Positions 1 through 7,446 of a stretch of 9,517 nucleotides of DNA are shown here, in pieces. A program made the position numbers and the translations under genes. The notes below the pieces were generated by a model, which was given only the letters and a program-made list of their open reading frames with translations, was not told the origin of the DNA and did not search any database. Position 1 is the stretch's first letter, and every line of letters starts with the position of its first letter. Source of the stretch: Pseudomonadota bacterium (GTDB lineage: Bacteria; Pseudomonadota; Alphaproteobacteria; Rhizobiales; Kaistiaceae); the NCBI GenBank assembly GCA_023433185.1, contig JAEZEN010000225.1, positions 1-9,517 of the forward strand. The letters are read 5' to 3'.

Positions 1-26
1 GGGGCGCGGGCCGCCCGGTTCATCAG

Positions 27-1439
27 TTAGATCCGGTGGTCGAAGGCGCGCATCGCCTGCCGCACGTTGAGGCAGCCGGCGACGATCATGGCGAAGGCCG
101 CCGCGACCGCGCCGATCACCACCGGGCCGACGCCGCTTGCGGCATAGAGCACCATCAGGCCGAAGATGACGAGGGCGCGGCGGGCGTAGCGCCTCTGCGG
201 CATGTCGGACGCCGACCATTCGAGGAGAAGGAGATCGCGGTTCAGCCTCAGGCCCTCGACCGATTCGCGCGTGCCGGCGAGGAGCAGCACGTCGCCCGCC
301 TCGAGGCGGATCTCGCTCAGTGCCATGCGCGGCATGCGGCTGCGCCGCTCGACCCCGAGGACGAGGGTGCCCGTGTCGTGATGGATGGCAGCCTGCTCGA
401 TGGTGCGCCCGATGAGCCGGGAGCCCGGCGCGACCACCGCCTCGGCGAGCGTGACGTCCTTGGTGCTGAGGGGGGTCGTCTCGCCCCCCGCGTCGGTCGT
501 CTCGCGCGCCGTGACGCCGGCCCCGTCCGAGAGCGCCTTGGTGATCGCGCTCCGCGTCGCGGCGACGATCACCGTGTCGCCCGGGCGGAGCGTCAGGTTC
601 TCGAATGGCGGCAGGAAGGGATGCTCGCCGCGCTGGACGAGGCGCACCGTCATGTCCTTGAGCGCGGGAAACATGCCGGAGACCGCCGACATGCCGGCCA
701 GCGGGTGGCCATAGGGGACGTCGATCTGGGCGATGAACTGCTTGCCGCCGACCCCCGTGATCTGCCCGGCCATGCCGGTCCGGGAGACCAGCAGGCGGGG
801 CAGGATGAGGGCGCAATAGACGAAACCGGCCCCCGCCATGATCGAGGCGGGCACGGTGAACTCGAAGAAGCCGATACTGATGCCCTCGCGCGCCGCGACG
901 CCCGCGGCCAGGAGGTTGGTCGACGTGCCGATCAGCGTTGTCGTCCCGCCGAGCAGCGCCACGAAGGAGAGGGGCATCAGGACCTTGGAGGTGCTGACGC
1001 CGCGGGTCGCGGCAATGGTGCTGATGATCGGCAGGAACATCACCACCACCGGGGTGTCGTTGACCACGGCGCTGGTCACCATGGCGGCGAACATGACGAT
1101 CACCACCGCTCCCATGCCGCTCCGTCCGCCGAGGCGGGCGAGGATGGCGGCGGGTCGCTCGAGCGAGTCGGTCTGGAACAGTCCCTGGCCGACCACGAGG
1201 AGGGCGAGGACGGTCACCAGCGCGTCGTTCGAGAAGCCGGCGAGCACGTCGCCCGTCGACAGCGGCGTCGCGACGCCGAACAGCTTCGGGACCAGCCAGA
1301 AGACGACCAGCCAGTAGACCAGGGTGGCGATCGATATGAGCTCGATGGACCAGCGCTCGAGCGCATAGGCGCAGATCATCGCGGCGATGCCGCCGAAGGT
1401 CAGCCACATCAGGACGGACTGGGCAGTCATGGCAGACAC
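27..1439 (-). CDS. SLC13-family permease with two TrkA-C (RCK_C) domains, C-terminally short
   Basis: An inner-membrane ion-coupled transporter of the SLC13/DASS type; the substrate (sulfate, dicarboxylate or other anion) cannot be told. In the 470 residues I see N-terminal membrane helices to about residue 217, with SAVVNDTPVVVMFLP at 123-137 and the family-typical GTTTLIGTSTNLL at 165-177. Two soluble RCK_C-like domains follow at about 232-305 and 328-400, each ending in an LRPGD or LEAGD turn. Helices resume at about 420-455. Family members of this architecture usually continue for over 100 more residues of membrane helices, but here a TAA follows AFDHRI, so the second transport half is missing. 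The gene may be a nonsense-truncated pseudogene. The start is uncertain: GTG at 1439 or ATG at 1430 (residue 4), neither with a clear Shine-Dalgarno. It lies 57 bases downstream of the RDD gene on the same strand. Confidence 0.8.
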   Translation of the reverse strand: MSAMTAQSVLMWLTFGGIAAMICAYALERWSIELISIATLVYWLVVFWLVPKLFGVATPLSTGDVLAGFSNDALVTVLALLVVGQGLFQTDSLERPAAILARLGGRSGMGAVVIVMFAAMVTSAVVNDTPVVVMFLPIISTIAATRGVSTSKVLMPLSFVALLGGTTTLIGTSTNLLAAGVAAREGISIGFFEFTVPASIMAGAGFVYCALILPRLLVSRTGMAGQITGVGGKQFIAQIDVPYGHPLAGMSAVSGMFPALKDMTVRLVQRGEHPFLPPFENLTLRPGDTVIVAATRSAITKALSDGAGVTARETTDAGGETTPLSTKDVTLAEAVVAPGSRLIGRTIEQAAIHHDTGTLVLGVERRSRMPRMALSEIRLEAGDVLLLAGTRESVEGLRLNRDLLLLEWSASDMPQRRYARRALVIFGLMVLYAASGVGPVVIGAVAAAFAMIVAGCLNVRQAMRAFDHRI

Positions 1440-1496
1440 CGGCCATGGCCGGGCACGCCTTGGGGCCGCGCCAAGGTCGGATGCGGTACGGGGCGG

Positions 1497-2021
1497 CTAC
1501 GCAAGGCCGGCCTGCCGCGTCTCGAGGCGGACGACCGCCGCACTGTTGACGACCACCGTTCCGAGGATGAGGTCGTGAAGGAGTTGCCGTCGCGCGGTGA
1601 AGAGACCGACGAGCAGGACGAGCGGCGTGAGCAGCGCGCAGGAGAACCAGAAGATGAGGGCATGGAGAACTGCGAGCAGGGGATAGCAGAACCCGCCGTC
1701 GGCGGTGCGCAGCTCGATTCCTGCCCAGCGCATGCCGACCGTCGCCGAGGCCCGACCGCCGAGGGTGAGGGCAACGTAGCCGAGGGCGACGATCGCGAAC
1801 AGGCCGCCGTAGAGGAACCAGGCGATGCCGAGGGTCACCACGCCCAGCACGAAGACGACGAGCCCGGCCGGGATCATCAGCAGCACGACGAGGATCGCAT
1901 CGAAGACGAAGGCGATCACGCGCTTCGAGAGTACGCCGGCATAGAGGCCGGGATCGGACGCGGGGTCATACACGGGGCGGCTGCGGACAGGGTCCGCGGC
2001 CCCTCGTCGGCCGTCGCTCAT
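1497..2021 (-). CDS. RDD family membrane protein
   Basis: A small integral membrane protein of the RDD family (PF06271), whose biochemical role is mostly unknown; some members are proposed to act in ion or solute transport. It has 174 residues from the ATG at 2021. The diagnostic residues are visible: Arg34 and Asp41 in RVIAFVFDA, and Asp150 in LLHDLILGTVVV. Hydrophobic segments lie at about 39-64, 66-87 and 118-142, after a polar N-terminal tail. The segment GGRASATVGMRWAGIELR (89-106) resembles the usual RDD GxTxGxxxxGIxV motif. I chose the ATG at 2021 over the in-frame TTG at 2024 because GAGGGGAG stands about 8 bases upstream of the ATG. It lies downstream of hemB on the same strand, an arrangement I know from other Hyphomicrobiales, although a 137-base gap with hairpins separates them. 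Confidence 0.88.
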   Translation of the reverse strand: MSDGRRGAADPVRSRPVYDPASDPGLYAGVLSKRVIAFVFDAILVVLLMIPAGLVVFVLGVVTLGIAWFLYGGLFAIVALGYVALTLGGRASATVGMRWAGIELRTADGGFCYPLLAVLHALIFWFSCALLTPLVLLVGLFTARRQLLHDLILGTVVVNSAAVVRLETRQAGLA

Positions 2022-2065
2022 CAATGGAACTCCCCTCGTTCACGGACGCCCGCGAAAAGTCCCCC

Positions 2066-2132
2066 CTCACGGCCGTTCGCCGGCGTGAGAATGGTCGCCC
2101 GGGGGCCGATACGCAAGCGGCGCGATGCCGCT
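2066..2132 (-). terminator. Hairpins between hemB and the RDD gene, possible terminator or attenuator
   Basis: Two stem-loops lie just after the hemB stop in the minus-strand direction. The first, at 2116-2132, pairs AGCGGC with GCCGCT around a 5-base loop. The second, at 2066-2089, pairs CTCACG with CGTGAG, with a bulged base and three inner GC-rich pairs. On the minus strand the second is followed by a G run and then ACTTTT, so it is not a textbook intrinsic terminator. It could lower read-through from hemB into the RDD gene. Seen in sequence; function inferred. Confidence 0.35.
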
Positions 2133-2158
2133 CCCTCCGTTGATGTGGTCCTGCCCGT

Positions 2159-3226
<1,068 letters not shown>

Positions 3227-3269
3227 CTAGCCAACTGGCGCCGGCGCGTCATCCTTGGCCCGGATGGCC

Positions 3270-4097
3270 TCAGCGCGGCGCGAGCAGAAGGGACGGACAG
3301 CGCTCGCCCAGCGCGTAGTACGGCACGAACCGGTCTTCGATGCGGAAATGGCGGGCCAGCCGTTCCTCGACATATCCGGCGGGCGGGAAATTGTAGCGGA
3401 TGTCGCTCTCGCGGTAGTTGTCGATGGTCTCGATGACGGCCCGCGGCAGGCCCGTCCGGCGCTCCAGGTCGGCATAGTCCAGGCGGCGGGCACTCCAGAA
3501 CGCGAAGATGTCGCCGACCCGGATGTCGTGGGTGTCGGGGGCGCAGAGGGCCATGGCGAGGCGCAGCTTGAAGGCGTGGAAGTTCCCGATCCCGCCGTCG
3601 AGCAGGGCGTCGATGACGGCCGTTGGCCGCTCGGGCTCGTCGGGCCCCAGATAGAGCCGGACCGAGAAGCGACCCTCGGGCCGCAGCGTGCGGGCGACTT
3701 CGGCGAGCAGCCGGTCGTAGTCGGCCGCCGAATCGAGGTTCGACAGGCTGCCGTCGCCGATCACCCAGGCAAGGCTGCCGGTGGCCAGCGGCAGTTGTCG
3801 CCAGTCGCCGTTGAGGGCGGTACCGCGCGCCCCAAGGACCGCCCGCGGCCAGACGTCCCGCACCATTGCGACGGACCGGTCGATGCCGAGGATCCGGACG
3901 TCGCCGGGCCAGGGCATCAGCGCCAATTCCGGCGTCACCCCGAGGATGGCTATGGCCCTGGAGCCCTCCATGCGCCGAAGGATCGGGACGGTCCACCGGA
4001 CGTTCTGCTGGAGGTCCTCCTCGCTCGGGCGCAAGGGGGAGGCGATCCGCTGCCACAGCGCCGCCTGGAGGTGCCAGTGCCCGGAACCGGCGGTCAT
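3270..4097 (-). CDS. Class I SAM-dependent methyltransferase
   Basis: A probable cytoplasmic SAM-dependent methyltransferase of the class I Rossmann fold (Methyltransf_11/25-like); the acceptor is unknown. In the 275 residues, the SAM loop is AILGVTPEL at 50-58, a variant of the usual GxGxG. An acidic residue ends strand 2 (Asp73 in ILGIDRS), GDWRQLP follows at 97-103, and a motif II/III-like pair is seen as WVIGDGSLSNL (111-121) and LRPEGRFSVRLY (138-149). A C-terminal region of about 120 residues without a motif I recognise may shape the substrate pocket. The ATG overlaps the stop of the upstream ATP-grasp-like gene by four bases (ATGA at 4094-4097), so the two are very probably translationally coupled and act on the same pathway. 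I place it in the methyltransferase superfamily with good confidence but cannot name a subfamily. Confidence 0.82.
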   Translation of the reverse strand: MTAGSGHWHLQAALWQRIASPLRPSEEDLQQNVRWTVPILRRMEGSRAIAILGVTPELALMPWPGDVRILGIDRSVAMVRDVWPRAVLGARGTALNGDWRQLPLATGSLAWVIGDGSLSNLDSAADYDRLLAEVARTLRPEGRFSVRLYLGPDEPERPTAVIDALLDGGIGNFHAFKLRLAMALCAPDTHDIRVGDIFAFWSARRLDYADLERRTGLPRAVIETIDNYRESDIRYNFPPAGYVEERLARHFRIEDRFVPYYALGERCPSLLLAPR

Positions 4098-5023
4098 CGC
4101 CCGCCCCTGCCGCCGCGGGCGCGCCGCTTCCAGAACCCGCGGCGTCCGAGGCTCAGGCGCTTGAACTGTTCATTGAGCGTCGCGGCGAACCAGCGCTTGG
4201 CGTGCATCTGGGCCGGCGTGTAGTAGTCCGGCCGCCGCAGCAGCGTCGGCATCGTGTTGATCTCCCATACCTCGACGCGGTCGCCGCGCACGCCGTAGTC
4301 GATCCGGCCATAGTCGATCGCCGCAACGGCGAAGGCGCGCTCCACCGCTTCCCGATGGGGATTGGCAAGCTGGAACTCCGCTTCCTCGACGATCGATTCG
4401 AGCGTCGGCGGGAGCAGGGAAGCCGCCTTGGTCTCCCACTCCGTGCTGTGGAAGACGTGGTGCGCGATGATCGCGTGGCCGACCTTCACCGCCGAGTATT
4501 TCCGGTAGAGCCCGCCCGAAGCCGTGTCGACGAATTCGACGACCAGCAGGGCCTCCCGCCCGATTCCCGCTGCGACGGCCCCGGCGATGGCCCGGTCGAG
4601 TGCCGGACGGTCGTGGAGGAGAGGGGAACGCGCGCCGCTGTGATCGGCGGCGCGGCGGAGGAACACGGGGTAGCGCAGGGTGGCATCGAGCTCGTCGACG
4701 GCGAAGACGTTGAAGCTGTTGTGGCCGCCGTCGTGGAGGCGGCGCAGAAGCTCGCGCCGGCCGAGCGCGGTGCCGGGGCGGTTGAGGAGCGTCAATCCCT
4801 CCCTGTCCGCGAGTTCCGACCAGATCGCCTTGGCCGCGGCCAGCGCGTCCCCGTGCATGGTGTCGACGTCGCAGAAGATGGCGGCACCCTCGCGCAACAC
4901 GTCGAGGTCTGCGTCGTCGTAGCGGCCGATGCGCACGAGCGGAGTGACGGACCTGCCCCAATGGTCGAAGTAGCGCTTCAGGTTTGCACGGGCACCGTCA
5001 CTGGCGACGAGGAATTGGAGCAT
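4094..5023 (-). CDS. ATP-grasp-like protein of unknown substrate
   Basis: Of 309 residues, the protein resembles a divergent ATP-grasp carboxylate-amine/thiol ligase (RimK/D-Ala ligase fold). The strongest evidence is the C-terminal metal and nucleotide site: IDYGRIDYGV (236-245) followed by VEVWEINTMPTLL (250-262), where Glu254 and Asn256 match the ExN magnesium ligands. LNRPGTALGRRELLRRL (80-96) looks like the loop that precedes the ATP-grasp domain, and YPVFLRR (118-124) could carry the adenine-site lysine/arginine. YRKYSAVKVGHAIIAHHVF (173-191) matches the central strand pair. The last 24 residues are very basic. No adjacent substrate carrier or peptide precursor is visible. It overlaps the downstream methyltransferase by 4 bases. 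No clear Shine-Dalgarno precedes the ATG. The fold assignment is inference from motifs; the substrate is unknown. Confidence 0.7.
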   Translation of the reverse strand: MLQFLVASDGARANLKRYFDHWGRSVTPLVRIGRYDDADLDVLREGAAIFCDVDTMHGDALAAAKAIWSELADREGLTLLNRPGTALGRRELLRRLHDGGHNSFNVFAVDELDATLRYPVFLRRAADHSGARSPLLHDRPALDRAIAGAVAAGIGREALLVVEFVDTASGGLYRKYSAVKVGHAIIAHHVFHSTEWETKAASLLPPTLESIVEEAEFQLANPHREAVERAFAVAAIDYGRIDYGVRGDRVEVWEINTMPTLLRRPDYYTPAQMHAKRWFAATLNEQFKRLSLGRRGFWKRRARGGRGGR

Positions 5024-5151
5024 GAGCGTGGCGACAGCCAGGATTGCCGGTCGTCTCGCCCGCCAGCCACCCGCACAATATCGTTGGTCGGAAGCCCGGA
5101 CGCGGAGTAAAGGAGCGACGATGCGCGTGACAGAGGGTACCGAACGACATC

Positions 5152-5562
5152 ATGGCGAGCAAGGAAAAGGCCCCGCTTCCCGACTTCGCCGAAAGGCTGC
5201 CTTTCATCCTCGATGTCTACGGCCGCGTGATGTCCGGCATCCTGCTGCTGATGGGCCTCTTTCACTGGGCAGTGATCCTGGGCGTCGTCGAAGGGCAGGG
5301 CGGCATGTTCGAGGACATGACCGCGGGCTGGAAGATGGCGACCATCACGCTTGCGGTCGTCGACCTGGTGGCCGCCGTCGGGCTCTGGCAGCGCGTCGCC
5401 TGGGGAAACGTTCTGTGGTTCGCCGCCGCCCTGTTCGAAGTCGCGATCCACACGGTGTTCGCGGGCGCCTTCGGGGCCGACTATGTCGTCGTCGCCTTCC
5501 ACGTGGCCAGCGTCGCCGGGTTCGTGGCGCTCACCGTGATCGCACGCCGCGCCCTGCGGTGA
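5152..5562 (+). CDS. DUF6163-like four-helix membrane protein
   Basis: A small integral inner-membrane protein of 136 residues with about four helices (26-47, 62-80, 84-104 and 110-130). Its pattern (GLFHWAVILG, then DLVAAVGLWQRVAWGNVLW, then FEVAIHTVF) fits the DUF6163 family as I remember it, found next to hemB and ldtR in Hyphomicrobiales. Its function is not known; proximity to ldtR/ldtP suggests an envelope role, which is inference. The reading frame is closed by a TGA at 5128-5130, so the ATG at 5152 is the only reasonable ATG start, yet no good Shine-Dalgarno precedes it. A strong AAAGGAG stands instead before an out-of-frame ATG at 5121. It is divergent from the ATP-grasp gene (128-base gap) and 162 bases upstream of the first ldtR on the same strand. 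Confidence 0.78.
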   Translation: MASKEKAPLPDFAERLPFILDVYGRVMSGILLLMGLFHWAVILGVVEGQGGMFEDMTAGWKMATITLAVVDLVAAVGLWQRVAWGNVLWFAAALFEVAIHTVFAGAFGADYVVVAFHVASVAGFVALTVIARRALR

Positions 5563-5624
5563 CACGTGGATCGGCCTTGGGAATCGGGTAACCATCCAAG
5601 TCGATCCTCGCCGGTAAGCCCGCG

Positions 5625-5641
5625 TTAATCCTGAGACTTAA
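5625..5641. promoter_or_regulatory. Dyad TTAA-N2-CT-N-AG-N2-TTAA upstream of the first ldtR
   Basis: The 17-base stretch TTAATCCTGAGACTTAA is an imperfect palindrome about 85 bases before the first ldtR start, in the most AT-rich part of that gap. Size and symmetry fit a MarR-family operator, possibly for autoregulation. It is followed at once by GCGGTTTTTC, which has a near copy before the second ldtR (GTGGATTTTTCC at 7370-7381). The role is inferred. Confidence 0.3.
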
Positions 5642-5683
5642 GCGGTTTTTCAGCGGCCTATCCTAGGCTCTCCCCATACGACA

Positions 5684-5701
5684 GGCGGGAGCATACCCGC
5701 C
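5684..5701 (+). other. Hairpin in the leader of the first ldtR
   Basis: GGCGGG-N6-CCCGCC is a perfect 6-bp inverted repeat ending 23 bases before the ATG at 5725 and 12 bases before the GAGGGG ribosome binding site (5714-5719). It could influence translation of the first ldtR or be part of an operator. Seen in the sequence; function unknown. Confidence 0.3.
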
Positions 5702-5724
5702 GATCAGAACAGCGAGGGGCGAGC

Positions 5725-6237
5725 ATGATGAATGTGAAACGGGCGATCGAGGCCGTTCCCGTTGCGGTCCAGGACCCAGGGGTCAAGCCGCTCTATCTGG
5801 AAGCCCTGACGCTCGTCGAGAGACTCCACCGCAGGCTGCTCGACGTGATCAAGGACGAGTTCGACCGGGCGGGCCGGTCCGACGTCAATGCCGTGCAGGC
5901 GCTCCTCCTCTTCAACATCGGCGAGTCCGAACTGACCGCGGGCGAACTCCGCACGCGGGGCTACTATCTCGGCTCCAACGTCTCCTACAATCTCAAGAAG
6001 CTGGTCGAGATGGGCTACATCCATCACCAGCGCTCGCGCATGGACCGGCGTTCCGTGCGGGTCAGCCTCAGCGAGAAGGGCCACGAGGTCGCCCGCATCG
6101 TGAACGGGCTCTACGACCGGCACATCCGCTCGATCGAGCAGGTTGGCGGCATCGGCACGGGCGAATTCAAGGAGCTCAACCGCTCGCTGCAGCGCCTCGA
6201 GCGCTTCTGGACGGACCAGATCCTCTATCGGCTCTGA
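5725..6237 (+). CDS. ldtR: LdtR-type MarR family transcriptional regulator, copy 1
   Basis: A cytoplasmic winged-helix DNA-binding regulator of 170 residues. LdtR of Liberibacter and Sinorhizobium is a MarR-family activator of the L,D-transpeptidase gene ldtP and of osmotic-stress tolerance; that function is transferred from family knowledge. I see helical dimerisation segments at 22-48 and about 125-168 around a winged helix. GELRTRGYYLGSNVSYNLKK (73-92) carries the recognition helix, and HHQRSRMDRRSVRVSLSEKG (100-119) is the wing. The start is ATG at 5725 or the adjacent ATG at 5728 after GAGGGG. It is followed by a convergent sulfotransferase gene. It matches copy 2 (7447-7956) at about 131 of 169 positions by hand alignment, with most differences in the first 20 residues and at 127-148. 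Which copy is the orthologue of the single ldtR of relatives is not settled by this sequence. Confidence 0.85.
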   Translation: MMNVKRAIEAVPVAVQDPGVKPLYLEALTLVERLHRRLLDVIKDEFDRAGRSDVNAVQALLLFNIGESELTAGELRTRGYYLGSNVSYNLKKLVEMGYIHHQRSRMDRRSVRVSLSEKGHEVARIVNGLYDRHIRSIEQVGGIGTGEFKELNRSLQRLERFWTDQILYRL

Positions 6238-6290
6238 GTTCCCCGGGCCGGGAGCAGGGCCCCGGTCGCGTTGCCGGGCCTCCCGCTTCA

Positions 6291-6311
6291 GCGGCGCCGT
6301 CGCGGTGCCGC
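6291..6311. terminator. Strong hairpin between convergent ldtR copy 1 and sulfotransferase genes
   Basis: GCGGCGCCG-TCG-CGGTGCCGC forms a 9-bp stem (one G-U pair) with a 3-base loop, in the 97-base gap between two convergent genes. No T run follows on either strand. A second, shorter pairing, CCGGG (6243-6247) with CCCGG (6261-6265), lies directly after the ldtR stop. The place suits a bidirectional terminator; lack of a T run lowers confidence. Confidence 0.45.
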
Positions 6312-6334
6312 GCCTTGCCGGCGGTGGTCGGATG

Positions 6335-7117
6335 CTACAGGCCGAGCCGCGAGAAATCGCAGTCCTCGTAGTAGCTGGCGAGGTGCCGAATCCGCTCCTT
6401 GACGGCCGCGGGCAACCGCTCGCCACGGCCGGCGACGCCTACGTTGCGCGGTACGCGCGCCTGCGCCGCTTCGACTGCGGCGTCCAGGGATTCGTCGCTG
6501 AGCGGCAGCCCGACATGCTCGGCCACGCCCCTGAGCACCGCCTTCGGATTGGCGAGCAGATCCTCGTAGGTGAGGAACTTCACGTCTCCTGCATTGAACC
6601 AGTTCAGGTAGAAATTGAGGTACCAGGGGATGATCATGTCGGCGATGAACGCATAGAGCCGGTCTTCGGGCCATGCCCTCATTGCCGTGGTGACATACGC
6701 CATCGGGATCTCCACCGGCCGGTTGCAGAGGTGATCCTTCATGCTGACCACCACATCGAAGAGGTTGCGCACCAGGACGACCGGAACGATGCCGTGATTG
6801 CGGATTATGGAAGCCGTCGGAGCCGAGTGTCGCAAGTGCATCTGCGCGACGAAGCCAAGGGGCCGCGGCATGTCGGGCAGCGTGCCGTGGTCCCGCATCT
6901 GCCGCAGAAGCTTCGTCTTGAGGATCTCCTGCTTCAGGCGCTCGAGGCAGATCTCCTGCTCCCGCCGTTCGTAGCCGGCAACCGGGAACCCGTGGCGCAT
7001 TCCCGGTATCTCCGCAATGAGCTGGGTGAGAAAGGTGGAGCCGCTCTTGGGCATGCAGGCGACGATGATGCGGCATTCGCGACGTTCGCCGCGCGGCACG
7101 CTCCCGTCGTTGCTCAT
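6335..7117 (-). CDS. PAPS-dependent sulfotransferase family protein
   Basis: A probable cytosolic sulfotransferase transferring sulfate from 3'-phosphoadenosine 5'-phosphosulfate (PAPS) to an unknown acceptor such as a glycan, lipid or small molecule. The 5'-phosphosulfate loop is CMPKSGSTFLTQLI (21-34). The 3'-phosphate site is VVLVRNLFDVVVSMKDH (113-129), with Arg117 and Ser125 in the expected places. FLTYEDLLANPKAVLRGVAEHVGL (181-204) is the conserved helix region typical of the family. The 260-residue length is normal for compact bacterial members. I chose the ATG at 7117 because GAGGAG lies about 7 bases upstream and the phosphosulfate loop then falls near the N-terminus; the frame is open to 7297, but the extra 60 residues are low-complexity. 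It sits between the two ldtR copies on the opposite strand, so it may be an insertion into the locus. The acceptor cannot be inferred. Confidence 0.88.
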   Translation of the reverse strand: MSNDGSVPRGERRECRIIVACMPKSGSTFLTQLIAEIPGMRHGFPVAGYERREQEICLERLKQEILKTKLLRQMRDHGTLPDMPRPLGFVAQMHLRHSAPTASIIRNHGIVPVVLVRNLFDVVVSMKDHLCNRPVEIPMAYVTTAMRAWPEDRLYAFIADMIIPWYLNFYLNWFNAGDVKFLTYEDLLANPKAVLRGVAEHVGLPLSDESLDAAVEAAQARVPRNVGVAGRGERLPAAVKERIRHLASYYEDCDFSRLGL

Positions 7118-7263
7118 CGGAGGTCTCCTCACGAGTTGGGTGTGCCTTCCAGCGCCTGCTGCAGCCTGACCGGCGTGAGGGTGCCAGTTCGGGTCGACTT
7201 CATCGTCCTGTCCCGTCCCCTGGTGATCGGGCGCTACTTCGCCTGAGATCGAACGCAGTCGCA

Positions 7264-7305
7264 AGCTCGCGGAGAACGGCGAGGCGACAATCGACACCGC
7301 GAGCT
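7264..7305. repeat. 9-bp inverted repeat in the sulfotransferase / ldtR copy 2 intergenic region
   Basis: AGCTCGCGG at 7264-7272 and CCGCGAGCT at 7297-7305 are perfect inverted copies with 24 bases between, so their centres are 33 bases apart, near three helical turns. The whole gap 7118-7446 holds no gene I can support. This repeat could be a two-site operator or a structured leader of the sulfotransferase mRNA. Seen in sequence; role inferred. Confidence 0.35.
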
Positions 7306-7333
7306 CCGCCGGGCCTTCGTCGGGAGAAAAAAT

Positions 7334-7386
7334 TGAGCGGCGACCCTGTCAAATTTGACGAAAATCAAAGTGGATTTTTCCGCTCA
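7334..7386. promoter_or_regulatory. Nested inverted repeats upstream of ldtR copy 2, candidate operator
   Basis: In an AT-rich patch that stands out from the GC-rich background, the perfect 12-bp palindrome GTCAAATTTGAC (7348-7359) lies between inverted arms TGAGCGG (7334-7340) and CCGCTCA (7380-7386). It is about 90 bases before the ldtR copy 2 start and about 230 before the sulfotransferase start, in the divergent spacer. A MarR-type dimer would suit the central palindrome, and TTGACG at 7355-7360 could serve as a -35 box, although no convincing -10 follows. Regulatory function is inference. Confidence 0.45.
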
Positions 7387-7446
7387 GCACCATACCCTTG
7401 GCGCCTGGGCGGTTGACAGGCCCGCGGCGGGAGCAAGGGGAGCGCG

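Noticed and set aside
5625..5641. CtrA site (TTAA-N7-TTAA) before ldtR copy 1
   Set aside because: The spacing between the two TTAA boxes is nine bases, not seven, and the nearby GTAACCAT is only a near match to the other CtrA form.
6143..7246. A 367-codon plus-strand frame opposite the sulfotransferase
   Set aside because: The minus-strand frame has the PAPS-binding motifs; the plus frame begins inside ldtR copy 1 and shows no domain.
7118..7297. N-terminal extension of the sulfotransferase up to 7297
   Set aside because: The internal ATG at 7117 has a good GAGGAG site and places the PAPS loop normally; the extra 60 residues show no family similarity I can recognise.
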